Source of the DNA: Pseudomonas capeferrum
GTDB lineage: Bacteria; Pseudomonadota; Gammaproteobacteria; Pseudomonadales; Pseudomonadaceae
Assembly (NCBI RefSeq): GCF_000731675.1
Contig: NZ_JMIT01000001.1
Coordinates: forward strand, 681,526 to 745,525
Length of the DNA: 64,000 nucleotides
Direction: 5' to 3'
Positions 52,739 through 63,402 of the stretch are shown here, piece after piece. The position numbers were made by a program, and so were the translations under genes. The notes beneath the pieces were generated by a model. That model did no database searches, was not told the origin of the DNA, and worked only from the letters and a program-made list of their open reading frames with translations. How positions within the stretch are numbered: position 1 is the stretch's first letter; each line of letters starts with the position of its first letter.

Positions 52739-53379
52739 TGAACGATATCCTCATGATGCTGCTGGCGGGCGTGCCGTGGACCGTGGGTGTGACCGTCTGC
52801 GCCTTTGCTGTCGGTGTGGTGCTGGGGTTCCCGCTGTGTGCGCTGCGCATGTCACAGGTGCCGTCGTTGCGGGTATTGGGCGCGGCTCTGGTGCTGACCT
52901 TGCGTTCGATCCCGCCGATCGTCTGGCTGTTCTTCATCTTTTTCGGCATTGGCGGCGGCTATGTCACGTTGTCGCCGTTTGTCGCAGCGGTGGTCGGCCT
53001 TGGCCTGATTACCGCCGCGCAGATGGCCGAGGTCTACCGGGGCGCCTTTGCGGCGATCCCCGATGGCCAGTATGAAGCCGCCCATGTGCTCAACCTGTCA
53101 GCGCCGCAGCGTTTCTTCGATGTGGTGTTGCCGCAGCTGGTGCGCATTTCCATCCCGACAGCGGCCACCTACGCCATCGGCCTGCTCAAGGACTCTGCGG
53201 TGGCGTCGACGCTGGGTGTCGCGGATATCAGCTTCCAGGCGTACCAGGTTTCGCAGCAAACCTTCCAGGGGCTGGGCGTGTACAGCGCGGCTGCGCTGGT
53301 GTACCTGGTGCTCAGCGTGCCGGTGGCGCTGGCTTCGCGCTGGTTGTCGAGCACCTTGCAACGGAGGATCAGCCTATGA
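52738..53379 (+). CDS. Polar amino acid ABC transporter, permease 1
   Basis: 213 residues, HisM/GlnP family with five membrane helices. The EAA loop reads QYEAAHVLNLSAPQRFFDVVLPQLVRI. Starts within the ATPase stop codon and its own last codons overlap the next permease start by four bases, so translation is coupled. Forms the channel with permease 2. Confidence 0.9.
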   Translation: MNDILMMLLAGVPWTVGVTVCAFAVGVVLGFPLCALRMSQVPSLRVLGAALVLTLRSIPPIVWLFFIFFGIGGGYVTLSPFVAAVVGLGLITAAQMAEVYRGAFAAIPDGQYEAAHVLNLSAPQRFFDVVLPQLVRISIPTAATYAIGLLKDSAVASTLGVADISFQAYQVSQQTFQGLGVYSAAALVYLVLSVPVALASRWLSSTLQRRISL

Positions 53380-54044
53380 ACGCGCTGCTGACACTGTGGG
53401 CGCAGTGGTTTCCGGAGTTATGGAAGGGCTTTGTCCTGTCGTTGCAGGTGACCGCCATCAGCCTGCTGCTGGGCATCGCGCTGGGGCTGCTGCTGGCCCT
53501 GGGCGTAGGCGCCAGGGGCAAGGCCATACGCTACCCGGCGTTGATCATCGTCGAACTGGGGCGGGGGGCGCCGGCATTGATCCTGTTGCAGTACTTCTAC
53601 TTCGGCCTGCCGTCGGTGAACCTGACCTTGACCTCGTTCTGGGCGGCCGTGCTGGCGTTGGCGTACTGCACGGCGGCGTACACCAGCGAGATCATCCGCG
53701 GCGGCATCGAGGCGGTTGCCCGTGGCCAGCACGAGGCGGCTGATGTGATTGGCCTGAACCGGGTCGATGCCCTGCGCTATGTGATCCTGCCCCAGGCCTT
53801 GCGGGTGGCGCTGCCGTCGTTGCTCGGCTTCTCGATCATGATGTTCCAGGCTTCTTCGCTGTGTTTCACCATCGCCTTGCCTGAGATCGTCAGCCGCGCC
53901 TCGGCCATCGGCTCCTCGACGTTCCAGTACATGCCGGTGCTGGTGCTGGCCGGGCTGATGTACGCGGCAGTCTGCGCGCCGGCCAGCCTGGGCGTGGCTG
54001 CCCTGGAGCGACGCTTGGCGCCCGGCGTGCAACCTGCTTGCTGA
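53376..54044 (+). CDS. Polar amino acid ABC transporter, permease 2
   Basis: 222 residues, same family as permease 1 with its own EAA loop (QHEAADVIGLNRVDALRYVILPQALRV) and an ALPSLLGFSIMMFQASSLCF segment. ATGA overlap with permease 1. Two different permeases plus one ATPase form the usual heteromeric PAAT importer. Confidence 0.9.
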   Translation: MNALLTLWAQWFPELWKGFVLSLQVTAISLLLGIALGLLLALGVGARGKAIRYPALIIVELGRGAPALILLQYFYFGLPSVNLTLTSFWAAVLALAYCTAAYTSEIIRGGIEAVARGQHEAADVIGLNRVDALRYVILPQALRVALPSLLGFSIMMFQASSLCFTIALPEIVSRASAIGSSTFQYMPVLVLAGLMYAAVCAPASLGVAALERRLAPGVQPAC

Positions 54045-54081
54045 TGCTGCTTTTACATTCACTTCCTGAAAGGTACCCGTG

Positions 54082-54912
54082 ATGAAACCATTCAAGCGCG
54101 TTACCCGTTGCCTGAGCCTGTGCCTGGCCCTGGTCGGCAGCGCCCAGGCCATGGCCGAGTGCAAACCCACCCACACGTTCGAAACCCTGACCCCTGGTGT
54201 GCTCACCGTCGCAGCCTGGGTCTTCCCGCCGTACTCGATCCCTGGCACCGGCCAGGCACTGGGCGGCGTTGATGGCGAGATCATCAAGCAGATCGCGGCC
54301 CGGGAGTGCCTGACCATCAAGGCCAGCGTGCTCGACCCCTCGGCGGCAATCCAGTCGGTGGTGGCCCGCCGTGCCGACGTGGTCATTGGCGACTGGTACC
54401 GCACGGCGGAGCGCGGCAAGGTGCTGGGGCTGTCGGCGCCGTTGTACCTGGACGTGATGGGCATCATCTCGCCCCAGGGCTATGCCAAGGTCAGCGAGCT
54501 GGAGGGCAAGCGCGTGGGGACGGTGCAGGGCTACCTGTGGGTCAGTGACCTGAAGACGGTGCTGGGCGACGACCTGGTGCTGTACCCCAACCCGGTGGCC
54601 ATGGCCCAGGACCTGGCCTCGGGGCGCATCGAGGCCGGCATCGACAGCCATGCGGTGGCCGTCGCCTCGCAGCAGAAGGGGGCGTACAAGGGCGCCAGCA
54701 TCAAAGTGTCCGAGCCGGATCCACGGGTCAAGGCGACCGAGCAACCGGGGCAGACCAGCATCCCTTACATGCTGAGCAACGTCGAACTGGGCAAGGCGCT
54801 GGATGCCAACATCCAGGCGTTGCATGGCAGTGGCGAGATTGCCCGTATACTTGAGGCGCATGGGCTGGATCGGCAGGCGGCAGATGTGGGGGCGCCGCGG
54901 TTGGTGGAGTGA
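54082..54912 (+). CDS. Polar amino acid ABC transporter, substrate-binding protein
   Basis: 276 residues with a signal peptide ([15 protein letters not shown]). SBP_bac_3 pattern: [70 protein letters not shown]. The ligand is likely a small zwitterion. AAAGG lies upstream of ATG 54082 (a GTG directly before is possible). Last gene of the module from the flavoprotein on; its end is followed by a REP-like hairpin. Confidence 0.9.
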   Translation: MKPFKRVTRCLSLCLALVGSAQAMAECKPTHTFETLTPGVLTVAAWVFPPYSIPGTGQALGGVDGEIIKQIAARECLTIKASVLDPSAAIQSVVARRADVVIGDWYRTAERGKVLGLSAPLYLDVMGIISPQGYAKVSELEGKRVGTVQGYLWVSDLKTVLGDDLVLYPNPVAMAQDLASGRIEAGIDSHAVAVASQQKGAYKGASIKVSEPDPRVKATEQPGQTSIPYMLSNVELGKALDANIQALHGSGEIARILEAHGLDRQAADVGAPRLVE

Positions 54913-54925
54913 AGTGCCTATACCA

Positions 54926-54955
54926 GCCTCTTCCCGGGTTTACCCGCGAAGAGGC
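54926..54955. repeat. REP-like hairpin after the ABC operon
   Basis: GCCTCTTC and GAAGAGGC (8-bp stem) enclose CCGGGTTTACCCGC, another common P. putida repeat form. It lies 14 bases past the last ABC gene and may act as its 3' end. Confidence 0.6.
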
Positions 54956-55067
54956 ACGGCTAATCCAGGCTATTACCCTTGATGCAAGACACAATCTCTT
55001 CATTCAGCCTTTTCACTGGGGCTCAACAGGCATATGGTGTACGCCGTCCATATTCCCTGGAGCTGTC

Positions 55068-56042
55068 ATGTCCAACCGTTTCCCCTCCGTTCGTCCTCGT
55101 CGCTTGCGCCAGAACGAATCCCTGCGTTCGATCTTCCAGGAAACCGAGTTCCGCCTTGAAGACCTGATCCTGCCGATCTTCGTCGAAGAAGGCATCGATG
55201 ATTTCGTGCCGATCACCAGCATGCCGGGTGTCAATCGCATCCCTGAAAAACTGCTGGCGCAAGAAATCGAGCGCTACGCCCGTGCCGGCATCAAGTCGGT
55301 GATGACCTTTGGCGTCTCGCACCACCTGGACGAGGTCGGCAGTGACACCTGGAACGAAAACGGCCTGGTGGCGCGCATGGCGCGGATCTGCAAGGACACC
55401 GTGCCGGAAATGGTGGTGATGTCCGACACCTGCTTCTGCGAATACACCAGCCACGGCCATTGCGGTGTGGTGCACGACCACGGTGTGGACAACGACGCCA
55501 CCCTGGTCAACCTGGGCAAGCAGGCCGTGATCGCGGCCGCCGCCGGCGCCGACTTCATCGCGCCATCGGCGGCGATGGACGGCCAGGTCCAGGCGATTCG
55601 GGGTGCGCTGGATGCCGCAGGCTTCCATGACACGGCAATCATGGCCTATTCGACCAAATTCGCCTCGTCGCTCTATGGCCCGTTCCGCGAGGCCGGCGGT
55701 ACCGCCCTCAAAGGTGACCGCAAGAGCTACCAGATGAACCCGATGAACCGCCGCGAAGCCGTGCGCGAATCGTTGCTCGACGAGCAGGAAGGGGCCGATG
55801 TGCTGATGGTCAAACCGGCCGGCGCCTACCTTGACGTGATCGCCGACATCCGCGCTGCTTCGCGCCTGCCACTGGCGGCCTACCAGGTCAGTGGTGAATA
55901 CGCGATGATCAAGTTCGGCGGCCTGGCCGGTGCCATCGATGAAGGGCGCGTGATGCGTGAAAGCATCGGTGCCATCAAGCGGGCGGGTGCCGACCTGATC
56001 CTGACCTACTTCGCCATGGACCTGGCGCGCGAAGGTATCTGA
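55068..56042 (+). CDS. hemB: Delta-aminolevulinic acid dehydratase, cysteine-zinc type (HemB paralog)
   Basis: 324 residues from [15 protein letters not shown] (GGAG before the ATG; the long frame from 54909 is rejected). It condenses two 5-aminolevulinate molecules to porphobilinogen for haem. Catalytic lysines in [15 protein letters not shown] and [11 protein letters not shown] are present. The metal site is [14 protein letters not shown], the three-cysteine zinc form. From memory, the main HemB of pseudomonads has Asp there and uses magnesium, so this is probably a second, zinc-type enzyme. Single gene, far from other haem genes. Confidence 0.88.
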   Translation: MSNRFPSVRPRRLRQNESLRSIFQETEFRLEDLILPIFVEEGIDDFVPITSMPGVNRIPEKLLAQEIERYARAGIKSVMTFGVSHHLDEVGSDTWNENGLVARMARICKDTVPEMVVMSDTCFCEYTSHGHCGVVHDHGVDNDATLVNLGKQAVIAAAAGADFIAPSAAMDGQVQAIRGALDAAGFHDTAIMAYSTKFASSLYGPFREAGGTALKGDRKSYQMNPMNRREAVRESLLDEQEGADVLMVKPAGAYLDVIADIRAASRLPLAAYQVSGEYAMIKFGGLAGAIDEGRVMRESIGAIKRAGADLILTYFAMDLAREGI

Positions 56043-56070
56043 TAGGGCCGGCTGCCTTGTGGGGGCGGCC

Positions 56071-56185
56071 TGTAGGAGCGGCCTTGCGTCGCGAAAGGGG
56101 CGCGTAGCGGCCCCAGGTTCTGTGGCGCAGCAAAAATCGCCGGGGCCGCTACGCAGCCCTTTCGCGACGCAAGGCCGCTCCTACA
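56071..56185. repeat. Large inverted REP pair between hemB and proP
   Basis: Arms 56071-56099 and 56157-56185 (TGTAGGAGCGG through GCGAAAGGG) are perfect 29-base inverse copies; inner arms 56103-56114 and 56142-56153 (CGTAGCGGCCCC) are also perfect. It is a typical P. putida double REP and probably ends hemB transcription. Rest of 56043-56289 shows no gene. Confidence 0.8.
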
Positions 56186-56289
56186 AGCCCCCAGCCCGCC
56201 CTGAAACTACAAAAATTCATTAAGCGCTGAATTATTTAGTGTCCCTTAGTCTCTGATGCCATAGAGCATTCAGCGACAGGGATATAAGC

Positions 56290-57792
56290 ATGAAATCTCG
56301 CAAGAAAAGCGTCAAACCGATCGGCCTGAAAGACATCACCATCGTCGACGACGCCAAGATGCGCAAAGCGATCACCGCCGCCGCCTTGGGCAACGCGATG
56401 GAATGGTTCGACTTCGGCGTCTATGGCTTCGTCGCCTACGCACTCGGCAAGGTGTTCTTCCCCAACGCCGACCCCAGCGTGCAGATGATCGCTGCCTTGG
56501 CCACCTTCTCGGTACCCTTCCTGATCCGCCCGCTGGGCGGGTTGTTCTTTGGGGCATTGGGCGACAAGTTCGGCCGGCAGAAGATTCTCGCCGCCACCAT
56601 CGTGATCATGTCGTTGAGCACCTTTGCCATCGGCCTGATACCGTCCTATGCCTCGATCGGCATCTGGGCGCCGATCCTGCTGCTGCTGGCCAAGATGGCC
56701 CAGGGCTTCTCGGTAGGCGGTGAATACACCGGGGCCTCGATTTTCGTCGCCGAGTACGCGCCCGACCGCAAGCGCGGCTTCCTCGGCAGTTGGCTGGATT
56801 TTGGCTCCATCGCAGGGTTTGTTCTCGGTGCGGGCGTGGTGGTGTTGATTTCCACCGTGCTGGGCGAGGAGCAGTTCCTTGAGTGGGGCTGGCGCCTGCC
56901 GTTCTTCCTGGCCTTGCCGCTGGGCATCATTGGCCTCTACCTGCGCCACGCGCTGGAGGAGACACCGGCATTCCAGCAGCACGTCGAAAAGCTCGAACAA
57001 GGCGACCGCGAAGGCCTGGCCTCCGGCCCCAAGGTGTCGTTCAAAGAGGTGGCCACCCAGCACTGGCGCAGCCTGGTGACCTGCGTTGGCGTGGTGATCG
57101 CCACCAACGTCACGTACTACATGCTGCTCACCTACATGCCCAGCTACCTGTCGCACAACCTGCACTACAGCGAAGACCACGGGGTGCTGATCATCATCGC
57201 GATCATGGTCGGCATGCTGTTCGTGCAGCCGATCATCGGGCTGCTCAGTGACAAGTTCGGGCGCCGGCCTTTCATCATGGTCGGCAGTGTCGGCCTGTTC
57301 GCGCTGGCTATCCCAGCCTTCATGCTGATCAACAGCGGCGTGCTTGGGCTGATTTTCGCCGGGCTGTTGATCATTGCCGTGCTGCTGAACTTCTTCATCG
57401 GCGTGATGGCCTCGACATTGCCAGCGATGTTCCCCACGCACATTCGCTATAGCGCCCTGGCCAGCGCGTTCAACATCTCGGTACTGATCGCCGGCCTTAC
57501 CCCGACCCTGGCCGCCTGGCTGGTAGAAAGCACGGGCAACCTGTACATGCCGGCCTACTACCTGATGGTGATTGCGGCCGTCGGCCTGGTCACCGGCCTG
57601 ACCATGAAGGAAACCGCCAACAAACCCCTGCGCGGCGCGGCGCCTGCCGCGTCTGACATCGAGGAAGCACGCGAGCTGCTGCAGGAGCACCACGACAACA
57701 TCGAGCAGAAAATCGAAGACATCGACACGCAGATTGCAGAGCTTGAGGCCAAACGCAAATTGCTGGTGCAGCAACATCCGCGTATCGAGTAA
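56290..57792 (+). CDS. proP: Proline/betaine:proton symporter ProP with osmosensing coiled coil
   Basis: 500 residues. MFS fold matching E. coli ProP: GNAMEWFDFGVYGFVAYALG, the GDKFGRQKILAATI loop and PTHIRYSALASAFNISVLIAG. After helix 12 it has a C-terminal extension with heptads (EARELLQEHHDNIEQKIEDIDTQIAELEAKRKLL), the antiparallel coiled coil that tunes activation by high osmolality. Imports proline, glycine betaine, ectoine and DMSP in characterised members. Monocistronic behind the REP pair. Confidence 0.93.
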   Translation: MKSRKKSVKPIGLKDITIVDDAKMRKAITAAALGNAMEWFDFGVYGFVAYALGKVFFPNADPSVQMIAALATFSVPFLIRPLGGLFFGALGDKFGRQKILAATIVIMSLSTFAIGLIPSYASIGIWAPILLLLAKMAQGFSVGGEYTGASIFVAEYAPDRKRGFLGSWLDFGSIAGFVLGAGVVVLISTVLGEEQFLEWGWRLPFFLALPLGIIGLYLRHALEETPAFQQHVEKLEQGDREGLASGPKVSFKEVATQHWRSLVTCVGVVIATNVTYYMLLTYMPSYLSHNLHYSEDHGVLIIIAIMVGMLFVQPIIGLLSDKFGRRPFIMVGSVGLFALAIPAFMLINSGVLGLIFAGLLIIAVLLNFFIGVMASTLPAMFPTHIRYSALASAFNISVLIAGLTPTLAAWLVESTGNLYMPAYYLMVIAAVGLVTGLTMKETANKPLRGAAPAASDIEEARELLQEHHDNIEQKIEDIDTQIAELEAKRKLLVQQHPRIE

Positions 57793-57825
57793 GGTACAAG
57801 GCCCTTTACTCAGTAGATAACTTAT

Positions 57826-58725
57826 ATGGCCGAGGGCTTTTCGGCGCTACCGCCACTCAATGGCTTGCGGGTGTTCGAGGTGGTATCACGCCACCTCAAC
57901 TTCCGCCTGGCAGCGGACGAGCTGGGGGTAACCCAGGCGGCGGTGGCGCAGCAGGTTCGCGGGCTGGAGGCGAACCTTGGGGTCAAACTGTTCGAACGGT
58001 TGCCCAGGGGCCTGAGGCTAACCGGCGCCGGCCAGCGCTATAGCGCCGATATCCGCAGTGCGTTCGCTTTGATCGCCTCGGCTACCCAGGCGCTGCACCC
58101 CGATGCGTCCCACCTGACGGTCAGCGTTACGCCCACCTTTGCGGCGAAGTGGCTGATCCCTCGGCTGGCGTCACTTGCCCATGACCACCCCGATATCGAC
58201 CTGCAGGTACTGGCCACTGATCGCCTCTCGCAGTTCCGCCCTGAGGGCGTGGATATCGCGGTGCGCTACGGCCGCCCACCGTTCGGCCCGGCCTTGCATG
58301 TCGAGCCTTTCCTCAAGCAACGCATCGTCGCCGTGGCAAGCCCTGGGCTACTAGCGCAACTGGGCAAGCCGGCTTCCCTTGACGACTTGCACCGCTTCGC
58401 GCTGCTGCACGATGCGCACAATTTCTGGCCAACCTTTATCGGCGAGGTCTTTGCGCAGCCGCTGTTGGCTGGGGCCAAGAATGTGCGCTTCAACCAGACA
58501 TCGTTGGCGATCGATGCTGCAGTGGCCGGGCAGGGGCTCGCCTTGGCCAGCGACTTCTTCGTACGCAACGACATTGAAGCAGGGCGGTTGGCCTTGGTGT
58601 TCGAGCAGCAATTGGTGCTGGAGCAGGCGTTTTACCTGGTCTGGCCGCGCAATGCCTATCAAGCGCCAGCACTGGAGAGGGTGCGCAGCTGGTTGTTGCA
58701 ACAGGCGCAGGCATCTGGTCAGTAG
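57826..58725 (+). CDS. LysR family regulator, GcvA-like
   Basis: 299 residues. LPPLNGLRVFEVVSRHLNFRLAADELGVTQAAVAQQVRGLE is the GcvA-type DNA-binding start; the effector domain holds VSVTPTFAAKWLIPRLASLAHDHPDIDLQVL and GVDIAVRYGRPPFGPALHVEPFL, typical of the group. 33 bases after proP in the same direction, so it may be read through; its target is not evident. Confidence 0.88.
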   Translation: MAEGFSALPPLNGLRVFEVVSRHLNFRLAADELGVTQAAVAQQVRGLEANLGVKLFERLPRGLRLTGAGQRYSADIRSAFALIASATQALHPDASHLTVSVTPTFAAKWLIPRLASLAHDHPDIDLQVLATDRLSQFRPEGVDIAVRYGRPPFGPALHVEPFLKQRIVAVASPGLLAQLGKPASLDDLHRFALLHDAHNFWPTFIGEVFAQPLLAGAKNVRFNQTSLAIDAAVAGQGLALASDFFVRNDIEAGRLALVFEQQLVLEQAFYLVWPRNAYQAPALERVRSWLLQQAQASGQ

Positions 58726-58780
58726 TTTTTCTATCGTCTATCGCATCAAGGTCGATGGCCGTATCATGCGCAGCATCTGA

Positions 58781-59482
58781 TCAGCGTGGCATGTAGCCCA
58801 GTTGCCATGAGCGCGGAATGAACCGCGTCACCAAGGCCAGCAGGCACGCCAGCGCGCAACTGCCTGCCAGCGCCTGCAAGCCCAAGCGGTGCTCGAGCCA
58901 GGCGCCAAGGGCGGCGCCCAGCAGCATGCCGGCCCAAGGCACCAGCTGCACCCGCCAGCCATTGCGCCGCTCGCCCAGCACCCAGCGGCCCAGGCCGCGG
59001 CCGAAGCGGGACAGGGCACCGGTGACATAGGTCAGGCCGATGGGCAGGCCATTCACCTGCTCGACCACCGCATTGATCATGCCCATGGCCAGCGTCGCCG
59101 CAAGCAACGCCGGAAAGGTCGCGGCCAGCGGCCAGGCCGCAGCGCCACCCAGCAGCCCCGCGACCACCAGCAGTACCGGCCAGGCGCGGCGCCGAAAGCT
59201 GCGGGCCAGCAACACGCCCAGGGCATTACCGGCGACGAAGCCGAGTACCGCTCCGCTCAGGCGCAGCACCATGGCCGCATCCGCCTCACTGATCGCGACG
59301 GCCAGGCGGGTGGTGTTGCCGCTCATGAACGAAACAAAGTCGCCCAGGGCCAATAGGCCGATGGCATCGGTCATGCCGGCCAGCACCGACAGCCCGGCCA
59401 CCAGCCCCAGGCCCACCCGGCCTCGCAGGCTGCGCAGCTTCAGCCGCCGCGCACTGTGCGATGTCAACGCGTTGGGCAGCAT
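58781..59482 (-). CDS. DUF1275 (YoaK-like) membrane protein
   Basis: 233 residues with about six helices. Family blocks: GLSVLAGMTDAIGLLALGDFVSFMSGNTTRLAVAI and GMINAVVEQVNGLPIGLTYVTGALSRFGRGLGRW. Role unknown; some annotations call it a transporter. Start is 2 bases after the riboflavin-synthase-like stop (TGAACATG), so it is translationally coupled. Confidence 0.85.
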   Translation of the reverse strand: MLPNALTSHSARRLKLRSLRGRVGLGLVAGLSVLAGMTDAIGLLALGDFVSFMSGNTTRLAVAISEADAAMVLRLSGAVLGFVAGNALGVLLARSFRRRAWPVLLVVAGLLGGAAAWPLAATFPALLAATLAMGMINAVVEQVNGLPIGLTYVTGALSRFGRGLGRWVLGERRNGWRVQLVPWAGMLLGAALGAWLEHRLGLQALAGSCALACLLALVTRFIPRSWQLGYMPR

Positions 59483-59484
59483 GT

Positions 59485-60114
59485 TCAGGGCAACAGCTTT
59501 TCGCGGGCCAGGGTACCCTTGAGGGTGCGTTCGACCACATCGACCAACACCATGGTCTGGTGGTCCACTTCGATGTTCAGCAGCTCGCCGGCCTGGTAGT
59601 TGGCGAAGGTGGTCTGGCGCAAGGTTTCGGGGATCAGGTTGATGGTGATGACGGTGTCTTCGACATCAGCGACGGTCAGGCTGCAGCCGTTCACACCAAG
59701 GAACCCGCGGGGGAACACGTACTTGGCCCACTCGGGCGGCATGCGGAATTTGATGAACGCACCGGTCGGTTCGATCGACAGTTCGACGATATCGGCGGTG
59801 GTGGCGATGTGGCCCGCCATCAAGTGGCCGCCGATCTCGGCGTTCATCTTGGCCGAGCGTTCGATGTTCACGCCCTGGCCAGCCTTCAAGCAGCGCAGGT
59901 TGGTGCGCTCCAGGGTGGCGTTCATGGCGTCGAATTTCACCTCGGTGCCGTCGATCTCGGTAACCGACAAGCAGGTACCCTCGACACTGACGCTGGCGCC
60001 GATCTTGAGTTCGTCGAGCAGCTCCGGGGTGAGGTCGAGGGTGAACTGCTTGTGGCCTGGGTAGGTGTTCACCGCAAGCAGAGGGCGGACGGCCTGGACG
60101 ATGCCGGTGTACAT
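59485..60114 (-). CDS. ribE: Riboflavin synthase alpha-chain family protein
   Basis: 209 residues. Two lumazine-binding barrels: MYTGIVQAVRPLLAV with SVEGTCLSVTEIDG, and HLMAGHIATTADIVEL with GFLGVNGCSLTVADVED. Length matches E. coli RibC (213). Converts two 6,7-dimethyl-8-ribityllumazines to riboflavin. It is away from other rib genes and operonic with a DUF1275 gene, so it may be a secondary copy. AGGAG precedes the ATG. Confidence 0.85.
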   Translation of the reverse strand: MYTGIVQAVRPLLAVNTYPGHKQFTLDLTPELLDELKIGASVSVEGTCLSVTEIDGTEVKFDAMNATLERTNLRCLKAGQGVNIERSAKMNAEIGGHLMAGHIATTADIVELSIEPTGAFIKFRMPPEWAKYVFPRGFLGVNGCSLTVADVEDTVITINLIPETLRQTTFANYQAGELLNIEVDHQTMVLVDVVERTLKGTLAREKLLP

Positions 60115-60197
60115 GGAAGTTGCTCCTGGGCACGGGAAAATGAAGTCACCCGGAAACTAAGCCTGTGAAGCGGTAAAAGCAAGGTGGCCGCGACCGT

Positions 60198-62264
60198 TCA
60201 GACATGCCCGCTGCTGTTCACGATGCGCAGGCTCAGTGCCTCGTAAGGGTCCAGGTTCACCACCAGCCGCCCATCTTCGGTCAAGTCGCCCTCGACCGTT
60301 TCATTGATCATGTCCACCACCGGCCCCGGCGTGAAGCCGGTCAAGTGCAGCGCTTCGCTGATCACCGTCTGGCCAAAATTCAGCGCGCTGATCTGCACCC
60401 CGCGCCCGGCCGGCAGCTCGTGCACCATCACCAGCAACCCAGGGCTGCTGACCTCGGGCACCAGCACCTGGCGGCTGGTGGCGATACCGTAGGCCTGGCG
60501 CACGGCAAGCAGCTTCTTCACCTTGCTGGCGAATGAATCGGGGTGTTCCAGCTGGCTGTCGAGGCTGCCGTAAAGCGCGCGGGCACGGGGCATGCCGCGC
60601 ACCGAGGCCTCGGCGTGCGGGGCAAGGCCGGCCAGGTCGTAGCCGCCGCGGTGGATCCAGCGGGTGTCGCCATCGAGCATGCGTTCTGCCACCGCCTCGG
60701 CGGGCAAGGGCAGGGCTCCGACCAGGTCCCAGCCGGACAGCGCCACCACGCCAGGCTGCATGGCGTTGTACATCACCAGCAGCAGGTGAATCTTCTGGAT
60801 ACGCTCGATATCCGCTGCGTTGATCTGATCGAGGTCGCGGATGCCGAGGGCGGCCGTGATCAGGCTGGCGGTGGTACAGGCGATGCCGTTGGTGACGAAG
60901 CGCAGGTTGTAAGGGGCATGTTCGCCCGACAGACGTTCGTAGATTTCTTCGCGAATGTGCTCTCGCAGGATGTTGCCGGGCAGGGTCTGGCCCTTGTACA
61001 GGTACATGTCGTGGGCGTGCAGGGTCCAGAAGTGCACCAGTTCGACGGTCAGCTCGTCATGGTTCTGCAAAGCATGGATCAACGAAGCCGGGTCGATGCC
61101 GAAACCGTGCATTTCCTTGAGCATCAGGCGCAGGAATTCGGTGTCGCCGGTCAGCAGCGCGTGCTGGTAGGCCGGGCGGGTGATGAAGTCGTAGGACAGG
61201 TCGGCGCCGCCCTTGGACATCAGGGCAATGTCGTCGATCGTCAGGTTCAGCTCCTGGAAGCTGAAACCGCCCGCCTTGCGAATCATGCCGCCAATCAGCT
61301 GGTTGCCGACGATCGACAGGGGGTGGCTCTCGGACCAGGCCGTGCCCTCAAGGCGGGTTTCCACCCCGAGAAACCCATTGGCGTCCAGGCGCAGGCCCCG
61401 CGCGCCAAGGCAGTCCAGCGCATGCAGGGCATCGCCGATAATCATCTGCTGGGCGGCAAATGTCGGGTCGAGCCAGTTGAGCGACGGCTGGCCTTCCTTG
61501 AAGTAGTGCAGGTACACCCAGCGCCGGGTCTTGCCGTCGACGCCGGTGACCGGCGGGGTGACGCTCCAGTCGGTCTCCTTGACCCCAGGCTCGAAGAAGA
61601 TCACCCGCTGCAACTGGCCGACGATGTAGTGGCGTGCCTTGAGCGCATCGCACACCGCCGGCAGCAGGTTGACCGAATCGCGCCCTGCAGGTACGTCGGG
61701 CAGCAGCGGCCAGTCTTCCTCGCGCACCTCGACCATGTGGTAAAGCCCGGGGTAGGCGCCGTGGGCCAGTTCTGCCAGGCGGAAGTCGGCGCCTTTGCCG
61801 GTGTGCGAGGGGATCAGGTCATCGATGGTCACGGCGTTGTGCGCCGCGGCCATGCGGCTCATCTGGATCAGCTCCTGCTCGCTGCCGTAGAGCGGGTCGA
61901 TGTCGAAGCTGATGCGGTCGAAGTTGCCGTCCACGCTGGGGGTGAACTCGCGGCCGCGCACGCCGCCTGACTGCTTGATCGGGCCGGTGTGCACGCCTTG
62001 TATGCCGATCTCCGACAAGCGCTTCCACAAGGCTTCGTGGGCCAGGGCCGAGAGCACCGAGCAGTCATCGGGGGCGATGATAGCGTCAGGGTAGACAGTG
62101 AGCCACACCGAGGCGATCTCGGTTGCGCGGCGGGGCTGGGCCTCGGCATAGGGGTTTTGCCACAGGCGCGATTGCCCCGAATACAAAAGGGCCCGCTGCT
62201 GGGAGGCCTTGAGCATGGAACGGTCTTCGAGCCACTGGATGTATGACGGGTCGGGTTGAGTCAT
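60198..62264 (-). CDS. GH13-family alpha-glucan/trehalose-type enzyme
   Basis: 688 residues. GH13 active-site set is visible: [11 protein letters not shown] (region I), GLRLDANGF (nucleophile Asp, region II), SFQEL (acid/base Glu, region III) and ALQNHDEL (region IV). The C-terminal domain is beta-rich ([19 protein letters not shown]). In P. putida relatives this gene is labelled trehalose synthase-like or alpha-amylase-like; I cannot fix its substrate. GAGG precedes the ATG at 62264; the frame to 62405 overlaps the neighbouring LysR gene end. Possibly a compatible-solute enzyme. Confidence 0.8.
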   Translation of the reverse strand: MTQPDPSYIQWLEDRSMLKASQQRALLYSGQSRLWQNPYAEAQPRRATEIASVWLTVYPDAIIAPDDCSVLSALAHEALWKRLSEIGIQGVHTGPIKQSGGVRGREFTPSVDGNFDRISFDIDPLYGSEQELIQMSRMAAAHNAVTIDDLIPSHTGKGADFRLAELAHGAYPGLYHMVEVREEDWPLLPDVPAGRDSVNLLPAVCDALKARHYIVGQLQRVIFFEPGVKETDWSVTPPVTGVDGKTRRWVYLHYFKEGQPSLNWLDPTFAAQQMIIGDALHALDCLGARGLRLDANGFLGVETRLEGTAWSESHPLSIVGNQLIGGMIRKAGGFSFQELNLTIDDIALMSKGGADLSYDFITRPAYQHALLTGDTEFLRLMLKEMHGFGIDPASLIHALQNHDELTVELVHFWTLHAHDMYLYKGQTLPGNILREHIREEIYERLSGEHAPYNLRFVTNGIACTTASLITAALGIRDLDQINAADIERIQKIHLLLVMYNAMQPGVVALSGWDLVGALPLPAEAVAERMLDGDTRWIHRGGYDLAGLAPHAEASVRGMPRARALYGSLDSQLEHPDSFASKVKKLLAVRQAYGIATSRQVLVPEVSSPGLLVMVHELPAGRGVQISALNFGQTVISEALHLTGFTPGPVVDMINETVEGDLTEDGRLVVNLDPYEALSLRIVNSSGHV

Positions 62265-62364
62265 CTCGCGTCCTCTCTGCGTGTCGGCACCGGCCACAGT
62301 TATGACGGCTTCGCACGCGGAACGTTCGCAATGCCTGCGCGGCGTGTTCCCAGGGGGAAAAGGG

Positions 62365-63282
62365 TCAGCGCCGCGCCGACAGCTGCTGCGGTGCCAGAAA
62401 CGCACTGTGGAAGTAGTTGCGCAACGCCTGCATGGCCGGGCTGAACGCCCGCTCGCGGTGCCAGGCCAGGCCCACGCTCATCGGCGTCACCGGGTCACTG
62501 ATGGTCACCGTCTCGATCCGCTTGCCTTCCAGCGACCAGGGCCTGTGCACCAGGTCGGAGAGGATCGCCACGCCGCTGCCATTGGCCACCATGCTGCGCA
62601 CGGCCTCCACCGAGCTGGTCCGCACGCGCACGCTGGGCCGCTGCCCGGCCTGCTCCCAGTAGCGCATGGCGCTTTGTTCGGCCTCGTCCACCGTCAGCAG
62701 AATGAACGGTTCGCCGGCCACATCCGCCAGGCTCACCGCAGAGCGCTCGCACAGCGGGTGGTGGCCGGGCAGCCACAGTCGGCGTTCGGAGTTGAAGAGG
62801 GTTTCCGAGACGATGTCCGGGTGGGTGAGGTTGGCGGTGAGCACCACAGCCATGTCGAAACGGCCCTCAAGCAGGCCCTGTTCGATGGCGCTGCGCTCCT
62901 GTTCATGCACGTGCAGGGTCACGTCCGGGTGCCAGTGTTCCAGCCGTTGCAGGTGGTGCGGCAGGAAGTAGCCCATCACGGTATAGCTGGCGGCCAGGCG
63001 CAGCAGGCCGCTGGCGCGCACGTCAGGCAGCGGGCTGTTCAGCGCGTCGTCCACGCTGCGCAGAATCACATAGGCCCGGTTGAGAAAATGCCGGCCAGCC
63101 TCGGTCAGGCTCATACCTTGGGCCGAGCGCTGGAACAGCAGCACACCGAGCATCGCCTCCAGTTCCTTGATCGCCGTGGTCACGGCCGATTGAGAGATGT
63201 TCAGGTGGATCGCCGCCTGGGAAATCTGGCCGATCTCGGCAGTGGCCACGAAGTAGCGGACCTGGCGCAGGGTCAGTGACAA
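62365..63282 (-). CDS. LysR family regulator, divergent from pxpA
   Basis: 305 residues from a TTG at 63282 (reads [18 protein letters not shown]), chosen because GGGAG lies 6 bases upstream; an in-frame GTG at 63318 gives 12 extra residues and has no such site. Helix-turn-helix [26 protein letters not shown], then an effector domain with [23 protein letters not shown]. Faces the pxpA gene across 120 bases; a regulator of oxoproline use is the simple reading. Confidence 0.88.
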   Translation of the reverse strand: MSLTLRQVRYFVATAEIGQISQAAIHLNISQSAVTTAIKELEAMLGVLLFQRSAQGMSLTEAGRHFLNRAYVILRSVDDALNSPLPDVRASGLLRLAASYTVMGYFLPHHLQRLEHWHPDVTLHVHEQERSAIEQGLLEGRFDMAVVLTANLTHPDIVSETLFNSERRLWLPGHHPLCERSAVSLADVAGEPFILLTVDEAEQSAMRYWEQAGQRPSVRVRTSSVEAVRSMVANGSGVAILSDLVHRPWSLEGKRIETVTISDPVTPMSVGLAWHRERAFSPAMQALRNYFHSAFLAPQQLSARR

Positions 63283-63402
63283 AGTAGGCTCCCGGTGTAT
63301 CTGATTTTCAGAAGACACCCTATCTGTTTATAGATCTTCCCAAGGGGGAGAGGAGAATCTAACGTGGCTTTCACGCAGTCACAAGCACCAGGAGATACAT
63401 TC

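Noticed and set aside
54909..55067. Upstream extension of HemB
   Set aside because: It spans the REP-like hairpin and non-coding leader; the family N-terminus starts at 55068.
56236..57777. 513-codon ORF antisense to proP
   Set aside because: A His/Gln/Asp-rich shadow of a high-GC gene, with no domain; proP on the other strand is complete and has a start signal.
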